Shown here: piece by piece, positions 1 to 4,904 of the stretch
Layout: each line of letters begins with the position of its first letter
Numbering within the stretch: the stretch's first letter is position 1
DNA from: SKVL01 sp051747785
Lineage (GTDB): Bacteria > Patescibacteriota > Minisyncoccia > Phycocordibacterales > CSBR16-193
DNA: 5,988 nucleotides
Direction: 5' to 3'
Assembly (NCBI GenBank): GCA_051747785.1
Contig: JBNJGN010000033.1
Span: 1 to 5,988 of the forward strand
Notes under the pieces: model-generated
Databases searched by the model: none
Seen by the model: only the letters and a program-made list of their open reading frames with translations
Told to the model about the DNA's origin: nothing
Position numbers and translations under genes: made by a program

Positions 1-151
1 CGCATCTTTTTAAATTAAAATATATAAATATTTATTTAACTTACTATAACTATGTCAGAGTTCACATAAAAGTCCATTAATATAACCACTTTCCGAATTA
101 TCATTATATTTTTATAACCGGTTAATTTACAGAAAAGAGGCCTGCAAAAGA

Positions 152-180
152 TTGACTTATATTATACTTTATTATATAAG
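152..180 (+). promoter_or_regulatory. Sigma70-type promoter of the small structured transcript
   Basis: TTGACT at 152-157 and TATAAG at 175-180 are separated by exactly 17 bases, a near-consensus -35/-10 pair. Transcription would start near 187, leaving a leader of about 32 bases before the start codon at 219. This is one of the two best promoters in the window; the other precedes the two-peptide operon. A 10-bp palindrome, TAACCGGTTA (115-124), lies about 28 bases upstream of the -35 box and might be an operator, but nothing else supports that. Confidence 0.75.
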
Positions 181-206
181 TTACGCCAGAGGCACACCAA
201 AAACGA

Positions 207-278
207 AAGGAGATAGTCATGAACGAGTCCACCATCGCCATTTTGGCGATACACATCTTGGTAATATACATGATCTCC
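207..278 (+). promoter_or_regulatory. Helix able to mask the Shine-Dalgarno and start codon
   Basis: The Shine-Dalgarno AAGGAG (207-212) stands 6 bases before ATG 219. GGAGAT (209-214) can pair with ATCTCC (273-278), and CATG (218-221, containing the ATG) with CATG (269-272). Only AGT (215-217) is bulged. The helix encloses the 234-250 hairpin. A competing pairing, CTCC 275-278 with GGAG 288-291, would free the ribosome site, so two states are possible. This is a structural inference from sequence only. Confidence 0.45.
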
Positions 279-425
279 GTTGGCTTAGGAGCGATAGTGG
301 CTCAAGGCCAGGGAGCCAGATACGTTAATCGTATCTGGATAAGGATTTTAAGCCGTATAACGGCTTTCTTCTTAAACACCACAGCCGACCTTTTGAGGTG
401 GTCGGCCAGGTCAATAAGGAGGTGA
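219..425 (+). CDS. Small hydrophobic, cationic membrane protein (68 aa), unknown function
   Basis: I do not recognise this protein. Residues about 5-29 form one long hydrophobic stretch (TIAILAIHILVIYMISVGLG and onward), a credible membrane helix. Residues 34-68 carry eight Arg and look amphipathic (RIWIRILSRI), with no acidic residue except Asp57, so the positive-inside rule puts the C-terminus in the cytoplasm. The start at ATG 219 is fixed by AAGGAG 6 bases upstream. The gene ends AGG AGG TGA, the only TGA stop among the genes here. Base composition is visibly richer in G+C than the flanks, perhaps because of the hairpins packed into it. It is monocistronic, followed within 5 bases by a terminator. 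A short hydrophobic-then-cationic protein on a folded mRNA with a maskable ribosome site resembles type I toxins, but no antisense promoter is evident. The ORF could also be incidental to an RNA gene. Confidence 0.6.
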   Translation: MNESTIAILAIHILVIYMISVGLGAIVAQGQGARYVNRIWIRILSRITAFFLNTTADLLRWSARSIRR

Positions 426-427
426 CC
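409..427 (+). promoter_or_regulatory. Hairpin presenting an AAGGAGG loop; extended anti-SD complement
   Basis: GGTCA (409-413) pairs perfectly with TGACC (423-427) and exposes the 9-base loop ATAAGGAGG. TAAGGAGGTGA at 415-425 is an 11-base perfect complement to the usual bacterial 16S rRNA 3' end (CACCUCCUUA family). No usable start codon follows at Shine-Dalgarno spacing; the next ATG (442) sits inside the terminator stem-loop, 19 bases after the AAGGAGG core. The element overlaps the last two Arg codons and the stop of the 219 ORF. It could pause terminating ribosomes, act as a ribosome-binding decoy, or bind a GGA-loop protein of the CsrA kind. All three are inference. Confidence 0.4.
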
Positions 428-429
428 AA

Positions 430-462
430 AAACAGCCCACCATGTGGGCTGTTTATATTTTT
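430..462 (+). terminator. Rho-independent terminator of the small transcript
   Basis: AAACAGCCCAC (430-440) and GTGGGCTGTTT (444-454) form an 11-bp perfect stem with a CAT loop, followed by a T-rich tail (TTATATTTTT). It begins 4 bases after the TGA stop. Confidence 0.9.
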
Positions 463-590
463 AATGTTACATATCTTAAAAAGTATTTTCTACAATATTA
501 TTCAACCGTGAACTGATATTTTTTTGTAAACAGAAGTTCATGTAAATAATTTAGATCTTTATATAAATTCTGTGATTCTGAGCATAAACC

Positions 591-633
591 TGATACTATA
601 TTTTAAAGACATAATAAATCCTCAATTTATAAC
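591..633 (+). promoter_or_regulatory. Possible promoter region of the methyltransferase gene
   Basis: Two candidate -10 elements occur. TGATACTAT at 591-599 has the extended -10 form (TG-n-TACTAT) and would give a leader of about 43 bases. TATAAC at 628-633 would start transcription near 640, only about 9 bases before ATG 649. Neither has a convincing -35 box. The absence of a Shine-Dalgarno before 649 favours the second, short-leader reading, since the same spacing recurs before the gene starting at 3842. Confidence 0.35.
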
Positions 634-648
634 TCTAACCTCATAAAC

Positions 649-1470
649 ATGGCAAAAGAAACAGAACTAACAAAAAAATTTTACACCGAAGACCCAATAA
701 AAGAGTGGGAGAGATTAGATAAGGACCCCTACAACCACCTGGAATTCGAGACTACCATGAAGTTCTTGAATAAACACTTGCACCAAAACGGGCATATTTT
801 AGACGCCGGCGGAGGACCGGGAAGGTATTCCATTGAATTGGCAAAACAGGGATATAGCATGACTCTTCTTGATCTGGTTCCTGCAAATTTGGAACTTGCC
901 CAAGAAAAGATCAAAGAGTTTGGAGTTAAAGAAAGAATAAGAGAGGTAATGGAAGGATCCATAACCGATCTATCAAGATTTACCGAAAATTCTTTTGATG
1001 CCGTTTTATGCCTGGGTGGCCCGCTCTCTCATGTCCACCCAGAAAAGGAAAGAAAAAAGGCGGTCTCTGAATTGGTGCGAGTTGCCAAAAAAGACGCGCC
1101 GATCTTTGTATCGGTAATGAGTAAATTCGGATTACTGACAAATTTTTTTGATTGGATCGATGAAATAAAAGATACTGATCATTTAAAAAGTGTTTACCTT
1201 AAAGGAGACGACTACAGATGGTGTGGAAATGGATACTCTCACTTTTTTGAATTAAAGGAACTTGTCTCTCTGTTTGAAAATATGGCAGATATCATAGGAC
1301 AAGTCGGCTTAGAGGGTCTTTCCACCCCGAACCCAGAAAAAGCAAACGAATTGGCCCTTAATGAACCAGAAGCATGGAAGAACCTAAAAGAGATGCATTA
1401 CGAGCTTTGCACTCACCCAACAGTGGTTGACTGCAGCGGACATTTTATGGTGATAGCAAAAAAGAGATAG
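649..1470 (+). CDS. Class I SAM-dependent methyltransferase
   Basis: This is a 273-residue Rossmann-fold methyltransferase of the Methyltransf_11/25 kind, predicted to move a methyl group from S-adenosylmethionine to an unidentified substrate in the cytoplasm. Motif I is ILDAGGGPGRY (50-60), the SAM-binding glycine loop. The acidic residue ending strand 2 is Asp75 (LLDLVP), which would hold the ribose hydroxyls. The motif III region is EGSITDL (102-108), and motif IV is FDAVLCLGGPLSHV (116-129). The rest, including WCGNGYSHFF (191-200) and the closing HFMVIAKK strand, forms the C-terminal part that should set substrate choice. The N-terminal stretch KKFYTEDPIKEWERL fits my memory of a family of small stand-alone methyltransferases, which supports the 649 start even though no Shine-Dalgarno is present. 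No neighbour points to a substrate. Confidence 0.9.
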   Translation: MAKETELTKKFYTEDPIKEWERLDKDPYNHLEFETTMKFLNKHLHQNGHILDAGGGPGRYSIELAKQGYSMTLLDLVPANLELAQEKIKEFGVKERIREVMEGSITDLSRFTENSFDAVLCLGGPLSHVHPEKERKKAVSELVRVAKKDAPIFVSVMSKFGLLTNFFDWIDEIKDTDHLKSVYLKGDDYRWCGNGYSHFFELKELVSLFENMADIIGQVGLEGLSTPNPEKANELALNEPEAWKNLKEMHYELCTHPTVVDCSGHFMVIAKKR

Positions 1471-1551
1471 CACTGAATAGGAGACACTTCATCTTTATAT
1501 ATCTGTATTGGCAAAATCAAATACAGATCGCAAAGTTACCACGTTTCAGTG
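1471..1551 (+). other. Inverted-repeat structure after the methyltransferase gene
   Basis: ATCTGTATT (1501-1509) and AATACAGAT (1520-1528) form a 9-bp perfect stem with a 10-base loop. An outer pair, CACTGAA (1471-1477, directly after the stop) and TTCAGTG (1545-1551), adds 7 bp around it. No T-run follows, so it is not a standard intrinsic terminator. It may protect the 3' end of the message or end transcription in another way. The convergent gene ends at 1658, and I found no clear terminator for it in 1552-1657. Confidence 0.35.
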
Positions 1552-1657
1552 TACAGTCAGACATTAAACTTAATGACAAATCGTAATACCGCTATTAATA
1601 CTTTGTTAGTTTTTTAATATATCTAAAATTGGTTTTAATAAAATTTATAATCACCTC

Positions 1658-2377
1658 TTACTTAATAGAGAAGGTTTCCGAGAAGATCTTTTTGGGCTTA
1701 GTATTTTCTCCATGAATATCTCTATCATATTTATAATAAAAGGAAAGTGTGTATTCTCCGGAAGAAAGTTCAGTTATCTTACCACTCACAACAGTATGCT
1801 CAAAAAAATCAATACAGGTTTCTGTTTTCAGGTTTTGTATAATTTTTAAGTTATTTCCATCTTTTCTGTAAGAGAAATTATGTTTACACGAATCAGAATG
1901 AAATTTTGCCCTAAACTCTACAAAGTTTATGCCGGGTTTACTCTTGAGATATTCTTTTTTATCTTTCATTTCAATCTTTACATCCGTTAAGACATTCTCG
2001 TCTAAAATCATGGCACTTTTTTTATTTGATTCTTTCTCCTTCCTCTTCGCTTCCTCATACTCACTGCAAGGAATTTTTTTCCAGTCAGTATCCGTAGGCT
2101 TTTCACCATGAATTATCTTTAAACAATCCGTATGGCAATTAACATAGACTCCATAACACAACCAAGTTGAAGAAAAATTGTCTTGAGAATAAGGATGCAT
2201 TTTTTCAATCCCAATACAATCACATTTTTCATTTTTCAAATATTTTTTATCTTTTCCCGCAAAATATACTGGAGAAACCACATAATTAGGAGACTCCTCC
2301 GGCCAGAAAAAGGCCGTGGCGGCTACAATGAACAACAGCCCAATAACTGCGGTAAAAATATATTTTCTTTTTGGCAT
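1658..2377 (-). CDS. Cys-rich single-span membrane-anchored exported protein, unknown function
   Basis: The 239-residue product begins with MPKRK and then a hydrophobic segment at about 6-24 (YIFTAVIGLLFIVAATAFF), acting as an uncleaved anchor or signal peptide. No lipobox cysteine is apparent. The remainder should be outside the membrane. It holds eight cysteines (52, 54, 74, 81, 85, 104, 164, 188), an even number that suits disulfides. The N-terminal module has C-x-C, then C-x6-C-x3-C and a further Cys; a charged KEKESNKK linker (about 109-120) leads to a beta-rich C-terminal domain (130-239). That second part, with Cys164/Cys188 and SGKITELSSGEYTLSFYY, looks like a small beta-sandwich. I recall similar Cys-rich proteins from Patescibacteria but cannot assign a function. 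The start has no Shine-Dalgarno; the signal segment supports it. Confidence 0.75.
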   Translation of the reverse strand: MPKRKYIFTAVIGLLFIVAATAFFWPEESPNYVVSPVYFAGKDKKYLKNEKCDCIGIEKMHPYSQDNFSSTWLCYGVYVNCHTDCLKIIHGEKPTDTDWKKIPCSEYEEAKRKEKESNKKSAMILDENVLTDVKIEMKDKKEYLKSKPGINFVEFRAKFHSDSCKHNFSYRKDGNNLKIIQNLKTETCIDFFEHTVVSGKITELSSGEYTLSFYYKYDRDIHGENTKPKKIFSETFSIK

Positions 2378-2815
2378 AGAATTTAGTTAGTTTTGAATTT
2401 TTAAACTTATTCCTAAGAAAAGAATATATCTTTTCTCAAGCATAATCAATAACTATCAAGCTAAAAATATTGCAAATATCAAAGTATTCATTTAATCCGA
2501 GAAAATCATTGATATCAACTGACGATAGACTAGCAGTAAATTCGTAAATAAAAAAACCGACTGGATTTAGAAAGTTTTCATTTAAACATAACACACTATG
2601 TCTTGTTTCTCTTTGTGTTGTTTTTAAGCTATTTTACTCTACTATTTCATAAAAAGTATATTTAATAGACTGTCGCATCCTGCAGTAATATTCTTAAAAG
2701 AATACCGATATTCATTAGAATCGTAAATAAAAATATTTCTAGGACTAAATTCATTTTTAATTTTGAGACGCTTTTTTAAATTCTTATAGTCATTGTACAT
2801 AAAAAAGCCAACAAA
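2378..2815. other. 438-base AT-rich gap without a gene
   Basis: No convincing gene is visible on either strand. It should hold the promoter of the minus-strand gene starting at 2377 and the 3' end of the minus-strand VOC gene. Seen here: AGAAAAGA/TCTTTTCT with loop ATATA (2416-2436); the palindrome TTGATATCAA (2509-2518); TATTCTT/AAGAATA (2689-2704); and a 13-base direct repeat, TCGTAAATAAAAA, at 2542-2554 and 2721-2733. All are AT-rich, so some are likely chance. A decayed gene cannot be excluded. Confidence 0.5.
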
Positions 2816-2826
2816 TTATAATGGCC
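2801..2826 (-). terminator. Weak intrinsic terminator overlapping the VOC stop codon
   Basis: On the minus strand GGCCA (2826-2822) can pair with TGGCT (2810-2806), one pair being G-U, across an 11-base loop that contains the TAA stop. A run of six T follows (2806-2801). The stem is short but position and T-run fit a terminator. Confidence 0.4.
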
Positions 2827-3256
2827 GATCTCCCAAATCTTCAGCGAATCTTAATAGATATCCATCAGGATCTAAAACCATAAATTCCCTATTCCCGAGG
2901 AGCTTATCATTCTGTCTATACCAGTTTTCTGTTAAATTCATTTGTAGAGGATACTTATTTTCTTTAAGTCTAAGTAGAATAGGCTCAACACTTTCAACTT
3001 CAATCTGAAAATTAACCCCTCTGCCTAAAGGGTACTCTAAATTTGCTGTTACGAACTTATCTTCCTTTGGATCAAAAATATTGACTTCATCGATCATAAA
3101 CTGAGAACCTTGCATTGAAATTAATGCAAATTTACTCTCTTCACCGTCATAACCTCTTGAGTATTCAGTTTTGAATCCAATTATATTTACATAAAACTTG
3201 ATCGATTTATTAAAATCAATAACACTAAGTTCAGGAATTAATCTGTTGAATTTCAT
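2816..3256 (-). CDS. VOC superfamily protein, bleomycin-resistance/glyoxalase-like
   Basis: The 146-residue product has the usual length for a single vicinal-oxygen-chelate subunit made of two beta-alpha-beta-beta-beta modules. Module 1 is IPELSVIDFNKSIKFYVNIIGFKTEY (7-32) with the strands FALISMQGSQFMIDE (43-57). Module 2 starts at GRGVNFQIEVESVEPILLRLKE (78-99) and ends with GNREFMVLDPDGYLLRFAEDLG (121-142), the DPDGYLLRF signature. The GRGVNFQIEV and DPDGYLLRFAEDLGDRPL segments match the stand-alone bleomycin resistance-like branch, which sequesters or binds small molecules and usually lacks the metal ligands. It should act in the cytoplasm as a dimer. The ligand is unknown and resistance is not implied. 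No Shine-Dalgarno precedes ATG 3256; TATAAA lies only 5 bases before it, so the message may be leaderless. Confidence 0.88.
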   Translation of the reverse strand: MKFNRLIPELSVIDFNKSIKFYVNIIGFKTEYSRGYDGEESKFALISMQGSQFMIDEVNIFDPKEDKFVTANLEYPLGRGVNFQIEVESVEPILLRLKENKYPLQMNLTENWYRQNDKLLGNREFMVLDPDGYLLRFAEDLGDRPL

Positions 3257-3261
3257 TAAAG

Positions 3262-3294
3262 TTTATAAATTAATCTAAAATGCATATACATTTT
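3262..3294 (-). promoter_or_regulatory. Possible -10 box and near-palindrome upstream of the VOC gene
   Basis: On the minus strand TATAAA (3267-3262) ends 5 bases before ATG 3256. Just upstream, 3277-3294 reads AAAATGCATATACATTTT, an 18-base palindrome with one mismatched pair, placed where a repressor or activator dimer could sit. No -35 box is clear. Confidence 0.3.
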
Positions 3295-3335
3295 ATGTTA
3301 ATAATGCAAATCCTAATTCCCACAATACTTTTAAT

Positions 3336-3842
3336 TTAAGGACCCACGCAAACTAAAGTGTCCTTCGAAATATTTTTCAGTATTTCCAAAAGATCCTCTT
3401 TTAATAGAGCTATACAACCCTCTGTGGGAGTAAATTCCGGCTTTGCTATATGCATAAATATGGCACTGCCTTTACCGGGTACGGTGTCAATATCATTGTA
3501 TCCTAACGGAACTATTAGATCATATACACCGTCCTCTCTCCAGAGAACTTCGTGGCTTTCGTTTGAGGGTAGTTTTATAAGTTCATTGTAATTAGGACTG
3601 GAAGAGTCATCACTCCATCCGTCATCGCCTTGAATCTCTCTTACAGATAGAGGGCTTTTCGGTATTTTAACTTTATCTTTTCTGTAAAGGATCTTTCTCA
3701 TCTTAAAACATCCGATCGGTGTTTTGCCATCCCCTTCTTCTTTGTTTTTTGCAACACCATTTTTACCGATAGCAACCTTGTATTTTCTGTTCTTAAATAT
3801 AAGCTCTCCGAGAGAGCAGACTTCAATGTTTTGTATTACCAT
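3336..3842 (-). CDS. YkuD-fold L,D-transpeptidase family protein (COG3786-like)
   Basis: This is a 168-residue protein of the ErfK/YbiS/YcfS/YnhG group. Classical members cross-link or modify peptidoglycan through a cysteine acyl-enzyme. Landmarks in order: IGKNGV (25-30); EGDGKTPIGCFKM (36-48), with the usual GxTPxG turn; DDGWSDDSSSPNYN (73-86); HEVLWREDGVYDLIVPLGYND (97-117); GKGSAIFMHIA (123-133), with catalytic-site His131; and TPTEGCIAL (138-146), with the nucleophile Cys143. This is the TEGC variant of the SHGC motif typical of the COG3786 branch. There is no signal peptide or membrane segment, which is common in this branch but leaves open how it meets the wall. No Shine-Dalgarno precedes ATG 3842. 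It has its own -10 candidate and lies 79 bases upstream of the VOC gene on the same strand, so read-through is possible. Confidence 0.9.
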   Translation of the reverse strand: MVIQNIEVCSLGELIFKNRKYKVAIGKNGVAKNKEEGDGKTPIGCFKMRKILYRKDKVKIPKSPLSVREIQGDDGWSDDSSSPNYNELIKLPSNESHEVLWREDGVYDLIVPLGYNDIDTVPGKGSAIFMHIAKPEFTPTEGCIALLKEDLLEILKNISKDTLVCVGP

Positions 3843-3857
3843 ATAGATATCTGAATC

Positions 3858-3887
3858 ATGATATAAAGAATAATAATCTAATCTTAA
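3858..3887 (-). promoter_or_regulatory. Candidate promoter of the L,D-transpeptidase gene
   Basis: On the minus strand TTAAGA (3887-3882) and TATCAT (3863-3858) are 18 bases apart; the -10 matches consensus at five of six positions. It leaves 15 bases to the ATG, so the leader would be about 8-9 bases and has no ribosome-binding site. Confidence 0.4.
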
Positions 3888-3895
3888 TATCCGTA

Positions 3896-3928
3896 AAAAA
3901 CAAGGGAAGATGAGCTTCCCTTGTTTTT
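3896..3928 (-). terminator. Strong intrinsic terminator after the 126-aa gene
   Basis: AAAAACAAGGGAAG (3896-3909) and CTTCCCTTGTTTTT (3915-3928) form a 14-bp perfect stem around ATGAG, with A and T runs at its two ends. It begins 10 bases beyond the stop at 3939 and insulates the L,D-transpeptidase gene. The symmetry makes it work in either direction. Confidence 0.9.
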
Positions 3929-3938
3929 CTATAAAGAA

Positions 3939-4319
3939 TTACCAAAACTTTTCCATCCTCTCTACCATATCGTCTGTTATTTGATGAAATGGGATAGGTG
4001 GTTCTCTAGTTCTAACAATATAACCCTCTTGAATCCGGAAATTAACTTTTAAAAAAACAAGAAAGTTCCTGGAATCTTCTACAACATCACCAAGATCAAG
4101 TTCTTCCGTAACCTCTCTCTTAATGATTTCCATCAACCTCAGTTTTTCTTCTATTTCTTTCTCTGAAAAAATATGAGTAGCTGTTTTTGGAGACATCTGT
4201 AGGTTCTTTTCACGACGTATTTCCTTAAGATAATGCACAACACACTCTGATATTGCCGTTGAATGAGAAAGGTTGACTAATCGCAAAACCAAATTCGTGA
4301 GATGTTTTTGTTTATTCAT
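3939..4319 (-). CDS. Hypothetical 126-aa protein
   Basis: I do not recognise this protein. It has no signal peptide or membrane segment and looks cytoplasmic. Residues 1-40 read as helix (LTNLVLRLVNLSHSTAISECVVHYLKEIRREK). Residues 50-75 form a charged helix (FSEKEIEEKLRLMEIIKREVTEEL). Then come a short acidic loop, a likely beta part (NFLVFLKVNFRIQEGYIVRT, 85-104), a proline turn (EPPIP) and a final helix ending in Trp126. A single Cys26 is present. Unlike the neighbouring minus-strand genes it has a strong Shine-Dalgarno, GGAGGTGG (4331-4324), with the GGAGG core 7 bases from the ATG, so the start is secure. It has its own promoter and a strong terminator, so it is a one-gene unit. Paired TTTATATAAGA repeats overlapping the promoter suggest regulation. 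Confidence 0.75.
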   Translation of the reverse strand: MNKQKHLTNLVLRLVNLSHSTAISECVVHYLKEIRREKNLQMSPKTATHIFSEKEIEEKLRLMEIIKREVTEELDLGDVVEDSRNFLVFLKVNFRIQEGYIVRTREPPIPFHQITDDMVERMEKFW

Positions 4320-4369
4320 ATTACCACCTCCCTCTCTCTTTTATTTTGGATATTGAAAGAACAGATATC

Positions 4370-4408
4370 TTTATATAAGAATCTATCAATGTTTATATAA
4401 GAGGTCAA
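4370..4408 (-). promoter_or_regulatory. Promoter with tandem TTTATATAAGA repeats, 126-aa gene
   Basis: On the minus strand TTGACC (4408-4403) and TAGATT (4385-4380) are separated by 17 bases. The 11-base direct repeat TTTATATAAGA occurs at 4370-4380 and 4392-4402 (plus-strand reading), 22 bases apart start to start. That is two helical turns, so a bound protein would meet both copies on the same face. One copy fills most of the -35/-10 spacer and the other lies at the start site. Confidence 0.5.
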
Positions 4409-4448
4409 TTAAAAAATGTGTAAAATTTATACTTTTTTATCATAAATA

Positions 4449-4471
4449 AATTTACTCCTATAGAGTAAATT
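4449..4471 (-). terminator. Hairpin over the stop codon of the MNT-fold gene, weak terminator
   Basis: AATTTACTC (4449-4457) and GAGTAAATT (4463-4471) form a 9-bp perfect stem with loop CTATA. The stop codon (4472-4470) lies in the 5' arm on the minus strand. The following sequence is T-rich (TATTTATG) but lacks an unbroken T-run, so termination would be weak. Confidence 0.4.
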
Positions 4472-4904
4472 AAAGTTCATTGTCCGAAGATCGATTAAGA
4501 TATTCTTCAACGGTTTTAATATCAACAGCATCTTTCTCTTTCCCTCTTTTCTTTTTCCATTGAACTATATCTTCCAACAAGGCGAACTTAAGACCATTTA
4601 TGTCTTCAGCCCTTTCTATTAATCCATAGGGATCTTCTAAAAGAGAAGAATGGGCGGAAAAAATTTCTATATCGCCATTCTCCATTTCTATTTTACCGGA
4701 AGCTTCTTTCCCGTACCTCTCCACAAGAGTAGTAAAAAATTCATCAGTCACTACTACATCAACATCATTTAACCCCTTAAGACCCCTTATCGCCAGGGGG
4801 CCACTTCCATAAATGGCATAACTATCTTTAGGAAGATCCAGTTTGGCAAATTTTTTAAAAAGTTCATGCATAGATTCAGGTGTAAAGTTTGCTGAGTTTT
4901 CCAT
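4470..4904 (-). CDS. MNT-fold nucleotidyltransferase-like protein
   Basis: The product, about 144 residues from ATG 4904, has the short nucleotidyltransferase (DNA polymerase beta-like) pattern. With numbering from the alternative GTG at 4922, the fold signature is YGSGPLAIRGLKGLNDVDVVV (38-58), with Gly39-Ser40 and the metal carboxylates Asp53 and Asp55. A later acidic strand, GDIEIF (83-88), supplies the third. LKFALLEDIVQWKKKRGKEKDAVDI (111-135) is the usual basic C-terminal helix with K-x-KD-x-x-DI. Relatives transfer nucleotides to antibiotics, proteins or RNA, or serve as antitoxins beside HEPN or AbiEii-type partners. No such partner is adjacent, so the substrate is unknown. Neither start has a Shine-Dalgarno. 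ATG 4904 is chosen as the commoner codon, but a TATAAT 14 bases before GTG 4922 makes the longer form possible. Confidence 0.78.
   Translation of the reverse strand: MENSANFTPESMHELFKKFAKLDLPKDSYAIYGSGPLAIRGLKGLNDVDVVVTDEFFTTLVERYGKEASGKIEMENGDIEIFSAHSSLLEDPYGLIERAEDINGLKFALLEDIVQWKKKRGKEKDAVDIKTVEEYLNRSSDNEL

Larger units (their letters stand above)
187..462 (+). ncRNA. Highly structured short transcript (candidate structured mRNA or ncRNA)
   Basis: The region between promoter and terminator is packed with inverted repeats. Stems seen by eye: 209-214 plus 218-221 with 269-278 (10 bp, 3-base bulge); 234-240/244-250 (7 bp, loop TTT); 298-303/313-318 (6 bp); 316-324/330-338 (9 bp, loop of 5); 350-356/360-366 (7 bp, loop of 3); 384-390/400-406 (7 bp, GC-rich); 409-413/423-427 (5 bp); and the terminator 430-440/444-454 (11 bp). 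All are perfect Watson-Crick apart from the bulge. The 298 and 316 stems share three bases, so they either compete or trim each other. Such density is not expected from an ordinary 68-codon gene. I recognise no known RNA family. It may be a folded mRNA for the ORF inside it, or an RNA whose structure is the real product. Confidence 0.5.

Noticed and set aside
115..124. Palindrome TAACCGGTTA as an operator
   Set aside because: A single 10-bp palindrome is too weak to call a site; it is kept only as a note to the promoter at 152-180.
423..425. TGA read as glycine (genetic code 25 of some CPR lineages)
   Set aside because: Read-through would run the protein into the terminator hairpin, and all recognisable genes use ordinary glycine codons with no in-frame TGA, so nothing calls for recoding.
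442..516. ATG 442 as the start of a gene served by the AAGGAGG at 416-422
   Set aside because: The spacing of 19 bases is too long, the ATG lies in the terminator stem-loop, and the frame encodes only 24 unremarkable residues.
729..962. Minus-strand open frame of 77 codons
   Set aside because: It lies wholly inside the methyltransferase gene, has no ribosome site and its translation resembles no protein; it is an antisense shadow.
1929..2386. Two plus-strand open frames of 60 and 67 codons
   Set aside because: Both are antisense to the Cys-rich exported protein, whose signal segment and cysteine pattern make it the real gene.
2542..2733. Repeat of TCGTAAATAAAAA as a CRISPR or mobile-element trace
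   Set aside because: Only two copies of an AT-rich 13-mer, with no regular spacing, target duplication or transposase nearby.
2793..3008. Plus-strand open frame of 71 codons
   Set aside because: Antisense to the C-terminal half of the VOC gene, which has clear family motifs.
3358..3591. Plus-strand open frame of 77 codons
   Set aside because: Antisense to the active-site region of the L,D-transpeptidase.
4366..4402. Archaeal TATA boxes (TTTATATA) suggesting an archaeal genome
   Set aside because: Clear bacterial -35/-10 promoters, Shine-Dalgarno sites, intrinsic terminators and an L,D-transpeptidase indicate a bacterium.
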